Shown: positions 14,812 through 24,037, counted from the stretch's first letter. The stretch: DNA of 64,000 nt from Halobacillus_B rhizosphaerae (GCF_046719735.1 NZ_JAUTWQ010000024.1:1-64000), one strand, 5' to 3'. Numbers and translations are program-made. Notes: generated by a model from the letters alone, not told the origin.

Positions 14812-16006
14812 GCTCGGCCTCCTCATCAAAGTGCTCCATTAATGTTGCCATATCCTTGTCTCCGCGGCCGGAAAGGTTAATAAGAATAGTCTCTTCTTTC
14901 CCCATACTGCCCGCTTCCTTAAACGCTTGCGCCAGTGCATGAGCACTTTCAATCGCTGGAATGATGCCTTCTTGTTCGGTTAATAGTTTAAGCGCATCTA
15001 ACGCTTCCTGGTCTGTGACCGATTCATACCGGACGCGGCGTGTTTTAAAGAGGTGGGCATGTTCAGGACCAATGCCCGGATAGTCAAGCCCAGCTGAAAT
15101 CGAATACGGCTCCGTGATCTGGCCATTTTCATCTTGCATCAAATACGTAAGAGATCCGTGAATAACACCCGGGGTACCTTTCGTTAACGTAGCTGCGTGT
15201 TCCGGTGTATCAATGCCTTTCCCAGCTGCTTCCACACCGATGAGTTCTGCATCGTCCTCGAGAAAAGGATAGAACATTCCCATTGCGTTACTGCCTCCGC
15301 CTACGCATGCGTAAATCCGATTCGGAAGCTCTTCTTCTACTTGCAGAAATTGTTCCTTCGACTCATCACCGATCACACGTTGGAAATTGCGGACCATACG
15401 CGGATAAGGGTGCGGTCCGACAACGGAACCAATTAAATAGAAGTAATCTTCACAATTCGCTACCCAGTAACGAATCGCTTCGTTGGTCGCATCCTTTAAT
15501 GTCCCGTTTCCGCTCGATACTGGGAACACTTCAGCTCCTAACAGTTTCATCCGAAACACATTGAGCTCCTGACGACGAATGTCTTCCTCTCCCATAAATA
15601 CTTGGCAATCCAAACCGAATTTGGCAGCCACAGTAGCAGAGGCAACGCCATGCTGACCGGCTCCCGTTTCCGCGATGATCTTCTTTTTTCCCATTCGTTT
15701 CGCTAACAAGGCTTGGCCGATCGCATTATTTAATTTGTGAGCACCGGTATGATTTAAATCTTCTCTTTTCAAGTAAACTTTTGCACCTCCGAAGTGCTCT
15801 GTTACTTGATTAGCAAAAGAAAGTGCGGTTGGACGTCCGCCATATTCCTTAAGAACATGATGATATTCTTCTATAAATGCTGAATCATTCATTGCATCAT
15901 CAAGCGCTTCTTCCAGTTCTTGAAGCGGACCCATTAACGTTTCCGGTACATATTTACCTCCAAAATCACCGAATCGTCCTTTCATATCAGGAAACACTTG
16001 TTGCAT
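14801..16006 (-). CDS. trpB: Tryptophan synthase beta chain
   Basis: A 401-residue PLP enzyme condensing indole with serine. The N-terminus GRFGDFGGKYVPETLM, the PLP lysine in HTGAHKLNNAIGQALLAKRMGK, the ETGAGQHGVA stretch and the glycine-rich CVGGGSNAMGMF phosphate loop mark TrpB1. It starts inside the 3' end of trpF (20-base overlap), with GAGGTGG upstream. Its length is normal for the family. Confidence 0.96.
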   Translation of the reverse strand: MQQVFPDMKGRFGDFGGKYVPETLMGPLQELEEALDDAMNDSAFIEEYHHVLKEYGGRPTALSFANQVTEHFGGAKVYLKREDLNHTGAHKLNNAIGQALLAKRMGKKKIIAETGAGQHGVASATVAAKFGLDCQVFMGEEDIRRQELNVFRMKLLGAEVFPVSSGNGTLKDATNEAIRYWVANCEDYFYLIGSVVGPHPYPRMVRNFQRVIGDESKEQFLQVEEELPNRIYACVGGGSNAMGMFYPFLEDDAELIGVEAAGKGIDTPEHAATLTKGTPGVIHGSLTYLMQDENGQITEPYSISAGLDYPGIGPEHAHLFKTRRVRYESVTDQEALDALKLLTEQEGIIPAIESAHALAQAFKEAGSMGKEETILINLSGRGDKDMATLMEHFDEEAEHAD

Positions 16007-16646
16007 AGCGATCCACCTCTTTCATTATGGCTTGTATTTTTGCTAAATCTTTTTGTTCATTGGTCTCGGTTCCGCTTGAGATATCAATTCCTTCAGGTGA
16101 GTAGTTCATGAGATCTTTAATATTACCGGGGTTAATCCCTCCAGCAATTAAGAAAGGAACATCTTGTTCATGTGCCGCTTCACGGTACTGATCGATGGCT
16201 TGCCAATCAAAACTCACCCCGGCACCTCCGTAAGCACCTTCCACCTTAGAATCGATCACGTATCCGTCTGCGACTCCCTGAAACAGCTTCATATTGTCCA
16301 GACCATCCTGCTGATGATGAATCACCTTCCATACAGGCAGCCCGAAGCTTTCTTTGATTTTTAACAGATCAGAGACCGTTTCATTCCCGTGAAGCTGGAT
16401 CACATCAAGCGGTACAAACGTCATCACTTCCTCAAGCTCTGCCAGTGAAGGTTCAACGAAGACACCGACTAGCTTTTGCTTTGGACGAATGCTTTTGAGC
16501 CATTGTCCCACACGTTCTGGCCTTGCATATCGTTTGGTTTTCTTTACAAAAATTAATCCAAGATGAGAGGCGTTTGAGGAACTGCTCTTAGTCAAGTCTG
16601 ATAGAGACCGGTTCCCGCAAAGCTTAACCACTGGCTCCTTGATCAT
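15987..16646 (-). CDS. trpF: Phosphoribosylanthranilate isomerase
   Basis: A 219-residue TIM-barrel isomerase. The N-terminal VKLCGNRSLSDL has the catalytic Cys in the KxCG motif (usual form KICG), and later IQLHGNET, DSKVEGAYGGAG and IAGGINPGN are typical. Arg replaces the common Ile/Leu after CGN, which is tolerated. The ATG at 16646 overlaps the trpC stop (ATGA-type junction). It belongs to trpEDCFBAG. Confidence 0.93.
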   Translation of the reverse strand: MIKEPVVKLCGNRSLSDLTKSSSSNASHLGLIFVKKTKRYARPERVGQWLKSIRPKQKLVGVFVEPSLAELEEVMTFVPLDVIQLHGNETVSDLLKIKESFGLPVWKVIHHQQDGLDNMKLFQGVADGYVIDSKVEGAYGGAGVSFDWQAIDQYREAAHEQDVPFLIAGGINPGNIKDLMNYSPEGIDISSGTETNEQKDLAKIQAIMKEVDRYATSVS

Positions 16647-17404
16647 ACACTCACCCCACTCATCAACTTTTCAACTGCGCGGCCTAAATGGTCCTGTCGC
16701 ATTAATGATTCTCCAACGAGGACAGCCTTGGCCCCATAGTTGACAACTTCTTGGATATCATCATGAGTAAAAATACCACTCTCTGAAACAAGCAGGGATT
16801 CTTTAGGAGCAAGAGAAGCCATCCGTTCCGTTTGCGATAACTTCGTCTCAAAGGTATGAAGATTACGATTGTTGATTCCCAGAATTTGCGGTGTAAATTC
16901 ATTGAGCACTCCATCTAACGTTTCTTCACTATGAACTTCTACCAGTACCTCTAACCCAAGCTCGCGTGCCTGCAGATAAAATTCATGCAGCTTCTTCGGT
17001 TCAAGAGCCTCTCCGATTAACAGAATCGCATCTGCACCGATATAGGCACTCTCCACAATTTGGACGGGATCGATTATAAAATCTTTTCTCAGCACGGGCA
17101 CTTTTACCACTTTCTTTATATCTGTTAAGAAATCTCGATGACCTTGAAAGAAATGCTGGTCCGTTAACACTGAAATCGCCTGGACCCCGGCTTGATCATA
17201 ATTGTGAGCAATTTTAACAGGGTTAAAGTCCTCTCGGATAATCCCTTTGGAGGGGGAAGCTTTCTTTACCTCGGCTATTAATCCAGCAATGTATGGAGCT
17301 GATAATAGAGAATCCTTTAGGGAATAATGAGTAACTTCTTGCTCTTCCGGTAAATAAAGACGCTGATTTTCCTGTGATTTAACAGCTAAGATGGTCTCAA
17401 GCAT
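16643..17404 (-). CDS. trpC: Indole-3-glycerol phosphate synthase
   Basis: A 253-residue TIM-barrel enzyme closing the indole ring. The motifs IAEVKKASPSKG (catalytic Lys), VPVLRKDFIID, GADAILLI, LVEVHSEE, GINNRNL and SESGI are all present. It overlaps trpD by eight bases and trpF by four, so translation of the operon is tightly coupled. Confidence 0.95.
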   Translation of the reverse strand: MLETILAVKSQENQRLYLPEEQEVTHYSLKDSLLSAPYIAGLIAEVKKASPSKGIIREDFNPVKIAHNYDQAGVQAISVLTDQHFFQGHRDFLTDIKKVVKVPVLRKDFIIDPVQIVESAYIGADAILLIGEALEPKKLHEFYLQARELGLEVLVEVHSEETLDGVLNEFTPQILGINNRNLHTFETKLSQTERMASLAPKESLLVSESGIFTHDDIQEVVNYGAKAVLVGESLMRQDHLGRAVEKLMSGVSV

Positions 17405-18416
17405 ACTGACGATTCTCCTTTACTGTGATGGTTTCGAAATATTGCTTAACCTTTCCGCTCTTGAGAGCTTCTTGAACAAGTTCGGCGCCCTCCTTAAGGT
17501 TATTCACTTTACCGGCAACATACAAACCAGCAGCAGCGTTCATCGTTACAATCGTAGTTGCACTCTCTATCGCTGTTCCATCAATCACTTGCTGAATGAT
17601 GGCTGCACTCTCTTCCGTATGAGTAATTTGAATGTCTTCCAGATTCCCTCTCATTAGACCTAAGTCTTCAGGAGTCACAGTGAAACGGTTGATTTCACCA
17701 TCCTTGAGTTCGACGATATCGGTGGTCCCTGTCATTGTAATTTCATCAAGCCCATCACGGCCGGTCGCTAACAGGACATGCTTTGAACCCAGTTTATGAA
17801 GAGTTTCTGCCATTTTTTCAGCATAAGACGTATCATAAATTCCAATCAGCTGACGCTTAGCATTGGCAGGGTTAGACATCGGTCCAAGCAAGTTGAATAC
17901 TGTGCGAAAGCCTAATTCTTGACGAGCCGGGCCGGCATGCTTCATCGCTTGATGGTAAAGCGGGGCAAACATAAATGTCATTCCTTTAGTTCTCAGTGCC
18001 TCTGCTCCCTGTTCCGGAGTCGTATCAATCGGAACTCCAAGACGCTCAAGCACGTCTGCACTCCCGCTTTTAGAGGAAACTTTACGATTGCCATGCTTGG
18101 CAACTTTAACGCCCATAGCTGCTAAAACGATAGAAACGGCAGTGGATACATTAAAAGTAGAGGATCCGTCTCCTCCCGTTCCACAAGTATCTACGATTTC
18201 ATCGTCTTCCACAGATAACCGTGTCATATTTTTTCTCATGGCCTGAACGAAACCGGTCATTTCTTCGACCGTTTCGCCACGATAGCGCATCACACTAAGC
18301 ATGCTCATCAGTTGTCCTGTTGTTGCCTGGCCATTCATAATCGTATCCATCATTTCAAATGCTTCCTGCTCGCTCATCTTCTCTCCTGCTACCACTCTGC
18401 TCAACAATTCTTTCAT
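17397..18416 (-). CDS. trpD: Anthranilate phosphoribosyltransferase
   Basis: A 339-residue enzyme transferring phosphoribose from PRPP to anthranilate. It shows the PRPP loop DTCGTGGDGSSTFNVST, the KHGNRKVSSKSGSADVLE motif, and HAGPARQELGFRTVFNLLGPMSNP. ATG at 18416 overlaps the trpE stop by four bases. Its length is normal. Confidence 0.96.
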   Translation of the reverse strand: MKELLSRVVAGEKMSEQEAFEMMDTIMNGQATTGQLMSMLSVMRYRGETVEEMTGFVQAMRKNMTRLSVEDDEIVDTCGTGGDGSSTFNVSTAVSIVLAAMGVKVAKHGNRKVSSKSGSADVLERLGVPIDTTPEQGAEALRTKGMTFMFAPLYHQAMKHAGPARQELGFRTVFNLLGPMSNPANAKRQLIGIYDTSYAEKMAETLHKLGSKHVLLATGRDGLDEITMTGTTDIVELKDGEINRFTVTPEDLGLMRGNLEDIQITHTEESAAIIQQVIDGTAIESATTIVTMNAAAGLYVAGKVNNLKEGAELVQEALKSGKVKQYFETITVKENRQYA

Positions 18417-19921
18417 CTCGTCTCCACTCCTTCTCTGCTCTGCTCAAATACCTGCTCTGCTAACTGAATCGTGCGCTTTAACGCACTCGCTTTATTTAAT
18501 GTTTCCTGATATTCTGCTTCGGGATCAGAATCAGCAACGATGCCTGCTCCTGCTTGAATATATACTTGATTGTTGACTAGCGTCATCGTCCGAATTGTAA
18601 TACAGGAATCGATATTTCCATCAAATCCTAAATATACAATACCGCCGCCATACAGATGACGAGGGGTCGGCTCAAGCTCTCTAAGAATCTGCATCGCTCT
18701 AACTTTCGGTGCTCCTGAAAGGGTCCCTGCCGGATAAGCAGAAATTAAAGCTTCTATTGGAGAGATACCATCCCTTAAATCACCTGTGACTTTACTAATA
18801 ATGTGCATCACTTTTGAAAACAGACCAATCGTCATATATTCAGGTACGGTCACAGAACCAAATTCTGCTACGCGTCCAACATCATTTCTAGCAAGATCTA
18901 CGAGCATGCGATGCTCTGCCTGCTCTTTTTCATCAGCAAGTAAATCTCTCTCAAGCTCTAAATCTTCTTCAGGAGTCGCCCCCCGCTTTCGGGTGCCGGC
19001 AATCGGATGAATCTCAAGCTTTCCATCTTGAACTTCAAGCAGACGCTCCGGAGAACTTCCGATGACCTCTACATCTTTAAATTTCAAATAAAACATATAA
19101 GGCGATGGATTCACTTTTCTCAGAACCCGATACAGTTCAAACCCTGTCCGCTTCGTATTTGCCTGAAACCTCTGAGAAAGGACCGCTTGGAAGATGTCAC
19201 CGGATCGAATGTATTCTTTTATCTTTTCTACGTCTGCTTTATACTGCTCCGCTTCATAATTACTCTTAAGCAATGGTTCCTTATTTTCAGGCGCCTCGTC
19301 CGAAAGCATAAGATCCGGAAGAAAACTATGCTGCGTCAATTTCTTCTGAACCGTTTTGATCCGCTGTCTCGCTTGGTCATACTGCTCGTTTAAATTGACT
19401 TGCTGATTAAGGCGGGCGAACGATAAAATGGTTGTTTCTTTCGTTTTGTGATGATAGGCGATTAAGGTTTGGCAGAAGATGAAGTGATAATTGGATAACT
19501 TCAAATCATCCTCTATTGCTCTCGGTACAGGTTCATAATCTGAAATTGCATCGTAACTAATGTACCCTACTCCGCCGCCCTTAAATGGAAGGGGAACCTC
19601 AGCTTCTTTCACTTGTAGATGCTCCACAACGTTCTCAAATGCTTCCTTTAAAGAAGATTCATACCGTTCTTCCTGGTTGTGAAGATCTTGAATAGCAAAA
19701 TGTTCGCCTTGCTGCTTGATTTCAACCATGGGATCAAGTCCAATGAATGAGAAATTAGACCATGGCGATTCAGGGTCCTGGCTTTCAAGCATATAAACCG
19801 CTTCATCCTTTAAGGCATGAAACATGTGAATAGGGGTTAAGGTATCTGTGAAAAATGATTGGGTTACGGGAATTGTACGATACGAATCTGCCGCACGTAC
19901 AAAGGATTGATATGTGGTCAT
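18413..19921 (-). CDS. trpE: Anthranilate synthase component I
   Basis: A 502-residue chorismate-binding enzyme making anthranilate with the amidotransferase encoded at the end of the operon. The catalytic half has GDIFQAVLSQRF, GSSPERLL, PIAGTRKRGATPEED, HRMLVDLARNDVGRV, SGAPKVRAM and QAGAGIVADSDPE. The N-terminal half has the ESQDPESPWSNFSFIGLDP region that carries feedback Trp binding. GAGAGGTGAG lies just before ATG 19921. Expression is probably controlled by the TRAP-type leader at 20048-20114. Confidence 0.96.
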   Translation of the reverse strand: MTTYQSFVRAADSYRTIPVTQSFFTDTLTPIHMFHALKDEAVYMLESQDPESPWSNFSFIGLDPMVEIKQQGEHFAIQDLHNQEERYESSLKEAFENVVEHLQVKEAEVPLPFKGGGVGYISYDAISDYEPVPRAIEDDLKLSNYHFIFCQTLIAYHHKTKETTILSFARLNQQVNLNEQYDQARQRIKTVQKKLTQHSFLPDLMLSDEAPENKEPLLKSNYEAEQYKADVEKIKEYIRSGDIFQAVLSQRFQANTKRTGFELYRVLRKVNPSPYMFYLKFKDVEVIGSSPERLLEVQDGKLEIHPIAGTRKRGATPEEDLELERDLLADEKEQAEHRMLVDLARNDVGRVAEFGSVTVPEYMTIGLFSKVMHIISKVTGDLRDGISPIEALISAYPAGTLSGAPKVRAMQILRELEPTPRHLYGGGIVYLGFDGNIDSCITIRTMTLVNNQVYIQAGAGIVADSDPEAEYQETLNKASALKRTIQLAEQVFEQSREGVETR

Positions 19922-20047
19922 TGGCTCACCTCTCCATAATGTTATGGAGAATGAGATGTTGAGGGGTAAAATGATGGGTGGATGATAATAATTTAGAAGA
20001 AACCGGCCCAGGCGATCCGACGGCTCCTTCGTCCATCTCTCCCTGTG

Positions 20048-20114
20048 CTCACTTAGCTCTGCTCATCCCTTGCCTCAACTCTGCTATTCTCATTCTCTGC
20101 TCTATACTAATCTC
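20048..20114 (-). promoter_or_regulatory. TRAP (MtrB) binding site in trp leader
   Basis: On minus, GAG/TAG triplets start at 20114, 20109, 20104, 20097, 20091, 20086, 20081, 20076, 20064, 20059 and 20050: eleven in all, mostly five bases apart, with AAG triplets in the two gaps. This is the signature of an RNA wrapped by the 11-mer TRAP. Further downstream, GAAGGAGCCG can pair with CGGTTTCTTC (two G-U pairs), possibly the attenuator stem, though it lacks a strong U-run. Confidence 0.8.
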
Positions 20115-20128
20115 AATGCTTTTGAACA

Positions 20129-20156
20129 GTGTATATAATTCAGATAACATTGTCAA
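20129..20156 (-). promoter_or_regulatory. trp operon promoter
   Basis: On minus, a perfect -35 TTGACA (20156-20151), a 16-base spacer and a -10 TACACT (20134-20129). The TRAP triplets start about 15 bases further down, as expected for a leader site near the transcript 5' end. Confidence 0.75.
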
Positions 20157-20272
20157 CCGTTCTTGTTTCCTACATCCATTTCCAGGCAGATGAATGTAAA
20201 TATTTGTTCCCACCGCCATTTATGTATAAAATTAAGTCCAAGATTACACGAATAGTAAAGGAGAGATTTACA

Positions 20273-21046
20273 TTGAAACCAACAGCCCTCATTACAGGCG
20301 CTTCCGGCGGTATCGGCTACGAATTCGCTCACTTATTTGCCAAAGCAGGATATAAACTCATTGTCACTGCCCGAACGGAAGAAAAGCTAGAAAAACTCAA
20401 GCAAGAACTTAGCGAACATGAGGTAACCATCATTCCTCTTGATCTATCCATGCCAGGAGCAGCTGAGAAATTATACCACAAGGTGAAGGATAACGGTCAG
20501 ACGGTCGAAGTCCTGGTCAACAATGCAGGCTTTGGATTGAATGGACCGTTCGATGAACTTCCTCTGATTGAGCAGCAAAAAATGCTGCAATTGAATGTTA
20601 ACGCATTAACCGAATTAACTCATCACTTCCTGCAAGATATGAAAGCTGCTCCATTATATGATATTCCTAAAGGAATCATTAATGTAGCAAGCACAGCAGC
20701 TTTTCAGCCAGGCCCAAGAATGGCCGTCTACTATGCCTCCAAAGCTTACGTCCTGTCATTGACAGAAGCTTTAGTCGAGGAACTGAAAGGCACAGGAATC
20801 ACCATTACTTCACTGTGTCCAGGAGCAACGGATACCAACTTCTTCAAAGCTGCCAAAGCGGAAAATACTAAGTTAGTGAACAGCACCATGTCACCTAAAG
20901 ACGTAGCCAAAGCAGGATTCCTTGGATTTGTAAAAGGCAAACGCGTCGTCATTCCAGGAAAAGCAAATCAATCCATGGCCTATGCCGCCAAAATCATCCC
21001 CCGTTCCATCGGAGCAAAACTCGCCCACTACGTAGACCGACCGTAA
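20273..21046 (+). CDS. Short-chain dehydrogenase/reductase
   Basis: A classical SDR of about 257 residues. It shows the Rossmann motif TGASGGIGYEFA, the NNAGFG motif, the catalytic Ser in NVASTAAF and YYASKAYV (Tyr-x3-Lys). The Arg near TARTEEKLEKL suggests NADP(H) preference (inference). The substrate is unknown. TTG at 20273 follows AAAGGAGAG with good spacing; the frame is open upstream but overlaps the divergent trp promoter. It is followed by a repeat-rich region. Confidence 0.88.
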   Translation: MKPTALITGASGGIGYEFAHLFAKAGYKLIVTARTEEKLEKLKQELSEHEVTIIPLDLSMPGAAEKLYHKVKDNGQTVEVLVNNAGFGLNGPFDELPLIEQQKMLQLNVNALTELTHHFLQDMKAAPLYDIPKGIINVASTAAFQPGPRMAVYYASKAYVLSLTEALVEELKGTGITITSLCPGATDTNFFKAAKAENTKLVNSTMSPKDVAKAGFLGFVKGKRVVIPGKANQSMAYAAKIIPRSIGAKLAHYVDRP

Positions 21047-21047
21047 G

Positions 21048-21122
21048 AACAAAAGCGGAGAGGAGCGGTTAGATCCCTCGGGCTAAGCAAGCGGCTGCAA
21101 GAGGGGTGACCTTCCCCCTCTG
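21048..21122 (+). repeat. 75-bp direct repeat, copy 1
   Basis: It begins AACAAAAGCGGAGAGGAGCG and ends CCTTCCCCCTCTGG. It is identical to 21291-21365 except for two visible mismatches, plus the end. It contains pairable stretches (AGAGGGG/CCCCCTCT). Confidence 0.85.
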
Positions 21123-21172
21123 GAAGTCGATGGCTTAGAACCGTGTGGATCTGCGACTCGCAGCTGGATGAT

Positions 21173-21290
21173 ACAAAAGCGGAAGCGCCTTGGGAAGCTG
21201 CGACATGCATAAGCAAAACCATGCCGTGGCGGTTTTTGCCACAGAATGGGATGGCTTATGTCACGAGCAGCTAGGCGCTGGAGCTGGATG
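21173..21290 (+). repeat. Bacillaceae-type structured repeat between the direct repeats
   Basis: It begins ACAAAAGCGGAAGCGCC and ends TAGGCGCTGGAGCTGG: GGCGCT near the end can pair with AGCGCC near the start. Inside are GCATAAGC/GGCTTATG and CCGTGGCGG/TTGCCACAG pairings. Such folded repeats are widespread in Bacillaceae intergenic regions; whether they are transcribed is unknown. Confidence 0.7.
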
Positions 21291-21365
21291 AACAAAAGCG
21301 GAGAGGAGCGGTTAGATCCCCCGGGCTAAGCAAGCGGCTGCAAGAGGGGGGACCTTCCCCCTCTG
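21291..21365 (+). repeat. 75-bp direct repeat, copy 2
   Basis: The second copy of the 21048-21122 unit, flanking the structured repeat on its other side. Confidence 0.85.
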
Positions 21366-21383
21366 ACTTAATATACGAGACTT

Positions 21384-21428
21384 AAAAAACCGCCAGAAAC
21401 CTGTGTGTAACAGGTTTCTGGCGGTTTT
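21384..21428. terminator. Bidirectional terminator
   Basis: Long perfect arms AAAACCGCCAGAAACCTG and CAGGTTTCTGGCGGTTTT, with A-run and T-run at the ends. It can stop the GNAT gene on minus and any plus-strand transcript from the repeats. Confidence 0.88.
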
Positions 21429-21436
21429 AATTTTTA

Positions 21437-21841
21437 CTAAGCCTTTACTTCTTCAGCTGATTTTCTAAAACCATAGAAAGGTCTATAGCCTTTCTTTGTA
21501 TAATATTCTTGAGAATCACCGGTAGCAAGCATCTCTACCCGGGTTCTTGGATAACATTCATGGGCAGCATTAATAAGTTGTTCACAGATTCCCTGATTCC
21601 GATACTCTTCTTTAATTAACACTTCACACACATAAAGTGTGACTAGTCCATCAGTCAGACCTCTCAAATACCCTACCACTTGATCTCCATCAGCAGCAAT
21701 AAGAGCAGGCTCAGAATTGATCCACGAGTACAGCGTATCCTGCTTTCTTCCTGCAAGACCGTGCCATCCTTCCTTTTCGTTCATCTCCTGAACAGCAGAA
21801 AAATCACTCTCTTGAAAAGAACGTATGAATATAGTCTCCAT
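21437..21841 (-). CDS. GNAT-family N-acetyltransferase
   Basis: A 134-residue GNAT protein. Motif A reads VCEVLIKEEYRNQGICEQLI (acetyl-CoA pyrophosphate loop, with Q-x-x-G-I-C instead of the commoner RGxGxA/G). A later Tyr-rich EYYTKKGYRPFYGF matches the C-terminal region. The acceptor substrate is unknown. ATG at 21841 follows AAAGGAAG. It is a monocistronic gene ending at the strong terminator. Confidence 0.82.
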   Translation of the reverse strand: METIFIRSFQESDFSAVQEMNEKEGWHGLAGRKQDTLYSWINSEPALIAADGDQVVGYLRGLTDGLVTLYVCEVLIKEEYRNQGICEQLINAAHECYPRTRVEMLATGDSQEYYTKKGYRPFYGFRKSAEEVKA

Positions 21842-22151
21842 GTTATCTTCCTTTCTTCGTTGCAGATTTGTGTAGTTAAGACTATGTGCACCAATTCCCT
21901 CTTATTCTTGCCGGCTCTTTTAAGTCATTTTTGTATGGGTTCCTACGTCGTTTTATTTATCTCTATTTATAAGACGGTAGAGGTGAATAAAAAGTTTCAT
22001 ATTTTAAGAAAATTCTTTATTCTCCTCTAGTCGGACAGTTCCCCAAAAATAAGCACCTCAACCCTCAGGAAAACGAATTTATGCTAAAATATAAAGACGA
22101 GTGAAATCGCTTAAAAGCCGCTATTGATAAGGTAAGGAGAGTTATTACATT
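21842..22151. other. Intergenic, no gene seen
   Basis: About 310 AT-rich bases between divergent genes. Apart from AAGGAGAG at 22134-22141 before the lipoprotein start, I see no convincing element. Confidence 0.4.
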
Positions 22152-22619
22152 ATGAAAAAAATAGTTTTTTTATTGTTTTTCCTTATATTGGCAGGATGTT
22201 CTTCTGATCATTTGGGTTTGAGTGACCTGAAAGAGGCTTATCCAGACCAAGTTGCAGCACCACTGGAAGACCTATCACAAGAGAAACAGGAACTGATCGG
22301 ACTGCCAGATGAACTACCATTTACTGCAGATGACGTAAAAGCAAATGTAGATAAAGATCAAGTAGAAATGAACTATTCGTCCTCTAAAAAAGCCGAAGTT
22401 CTCGTTCGTACGATCTTTCATCCCGATAACACGATAAAGAAAGCCGAACTACAAATTCCCTTAAATTCAGGAGCAGTGGCTGGCGTCCAGGAAAAGGATG
22501 ACTTTGTGTACATGGAATGGTATAACAACAAAGATGACATTCTATACCAATTAAAATACCAGACACCAGAAAGTGATAAACGCACCCAGGAAGCTCTCGA
22601 GATTGCTAATTCTATTTAA
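22152..22619 (+). CDS. Small lipoprotein of unknown function
   Basis: A 155-residue predicted lipoprotein: the signal peptide ends ILAGC with lipidated Cys16. The mature part is acidic (DLKEAYPDQVAAPLEDLSQEKQELIGLP) with a later FTADDVKANVDKDQVEMNYSS stretch and a conserved-looking VRTIFHPDNTIKKAELQIP. I do not recognise a family. It is anchored outside the membrane, monocistronic, and followed by two hairpins. Confidence 0.75.
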   Translation: MKKIVFLLFFLILAGCSSDHLGLSDLKEAYPDQVAAPLEDLSQEKQELIGLPDELPFTADDVKANVDKDQVEMNYSSSKKAEVLVRTIFHPDNTIKKAELQIPLNSGAVAGVQEKDDFVYMEWYNNKDDILYQLKYQTPESDKRTQEALEIANSI

Positions 22620-22620
22620 T

Positions 22621-22661
22621 ACAATCCGCTGTCAGTAACATTAAGGCTGACAGCGGATTGT
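22621..22661. terminator. Inverted repeat after lipoprotein gene
   Basis: ACAATCCGCTGTCAG and CTGACAGCGGATTGT arms with a short loop, starting two bases after the stop; no long T-run follows. Confidence 0.6.
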
Positions 22662-22680
22662 AGTCTTTAAGCCATAATGA

Positions 22681-22735
22681 AACCCGAACGATGAGGGGAA
22701 TGTCGTTAACATTTCCCTCATCGTTCGGGTTTTTT
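22681..22735 (+). terminator. Strong rho-independent terminator
   Basis: AACCCGAACGATGAGGG and CCCTCATCGTTCGGGTT arms followed by TTTTT. With the hairpin at 22621 it forms a tandem pair. The rest of 22736-22926 holds no gene I can support. Confidence 0.85.
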
Positions 22736-22926
22736 GTCTTGCATGACTAAAGATTACTAGACGGTTCCACAGGACGTAGCTCGTTTTCCATTTAAAATAC
22801 TGTATCCACTTAGGAACAAGGAAGAAAAAATGAAAATAGCAGCCATTTCAGTAGCGGCGATAAAGCATACCTCTAACTTTCCTTTGGTCCGGCTTGAGAT
22901 TGAGTCCTTGACTGTCTATCCCTGCC

Positions 22927-24021
22927 TCATTCTTGTTCTTGTTTAAGTTGCTGAATAATCGTTTCATCCAAACTTTTAAGATGCAAATCTCTCTGAGGAA
23001 AAGGAATTTCCACCTTGTTTTCTCTGAATATAGCATCAATCCGGAAATTTACGTTGCTTCGTATTCGAATCACGTGTTCCGGATTGGAAATCCAGACAAA
23101 CAGTTCAAAATTCAGAGAAGAGGATCCAAATTCCTTAAAGTAAACAAAAGGTTCAGGATGCTTTTTGACCGTTGGCGAACTTGCAGCTTCGTCTTCGGCT
23201 ACTTGCAAAAGCAGCTGGCGGACAAGCGGGACATCACTTCCATAAGCGACCCCTACAGGAATAACCAGACGCATCACCTTATCACTGTATGAACGGTTAA
23301 TCACATGCTCCTCAAGAAAGTATGAATTGGGGACAATAATGTGCTCATTGTCCAGCGTTTTAATAACTGTTGCCCTCATATTAATTTTTTCAACATCACC
23401 TATAATGTTATCAACGACTACCCGGTCTCCCACTTTGATTGGCCGCTCAAATAGCAGGATAACGCCAGAAATAAAATTGGACGCAATATTTTGCATACCG
23501 AAACCAATTCCTACCCCAACGACTCCTGCAAATACCGTAAGGGCACTCAGTTTGAAACCAACTGTTGATAGACTAACAATGATTGCTAGAATCATAATTA
23601 AATAATGAAAGGCTTTATTTAAAGTAAACTGAATCCCTTGATCCAGTTCATAGCGATGATAGATACTGGGAAACAAATACCCACGGACTAATTTCGAAAT
23701 CCTATGCGATAAAGATATAATAAGTACAGCAATCACCATGAGTACGACGGAGACGTCCTCTGACCCAATCTTAAACAATGGCCCGAACATCCACTCAGCA
23801 CTTCTGAAGTACAGGAGTAGAAAGATGATGATCCCGTAAAAAGCCAGCCAGTTCAAAATGCTGCGATAGATTTGATAGAATTTTTCTCTTTTAGTGTCTT
23901 TTTTTAGACTCCAGCCTTTAAACGACCACAATAGGATCCATCGAACAAGTAAAATAGCTGCGACCCAGAGGGCGAATACTAAAAAGGATTTCATCCATGC
24001 AGTTGTAAGGAAATCATTCAT
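22927..24021 (-). CDS. MscS-family mechanosensitive channel
   Basis: A 364-residue small-conductance mechanosensitive channel. It has about five transmembrane segments (15-35, 58-75, 88-110, 135-150, 155-180). The pore-lining helix AGVVGVGIGFGMQNIASNFISG has the Gly/Ala pattern of MscS TM3, followed by the beta domain starting ILLFERPIKVGDRVVVDNIIGDVEKI. It would release solutes on hypo-osmotic shock, fitting a salt-adapted host. It lies 16 bases downstream of the helicase stop on the same strand and may be co-transcribed. Confidence 0.9.
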   Translation of the reverse strand: MNDFLTTAWMKSFLVFALWVAAILLVRWILLWSFKGWSLKKDTKREKFYQIYRSILNWLAFYGIIIFLLLYFRSAEWMFGPLFKIGSEDVSVVLMVIAVLIISLSHRISKLVRGYLFPSIYHRYELDQGIQFTLNKAFHYLIMILAIIVSLSTVGFKLSALTVFAGVVGVGIGFGMQNIASNFISGVILLFERPIKVGDRVVVDNIIGDVEKINMRATVIKTLDNEHIIVPNSYFLEEHVINRSYSDKVMRLVIPVGVAYGSDVPLVRQLLLQVAEDEAASSPTVKKHPEPFVYFKEFGSSSLNFELFVWISNPEHVIRIRSNVNFRIDAIFRENKVEIPFPQRDLHLKSLDETIIQQLKQEQE

Positions 24022-24037
24022 TTATATTCCTGCTTTC

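Noticed and set aside
19922..20128. T-box leader of the trp operon
   Set aside because: No T-box core sequence was seen; the GAG/TAG triplets point to TRAP.
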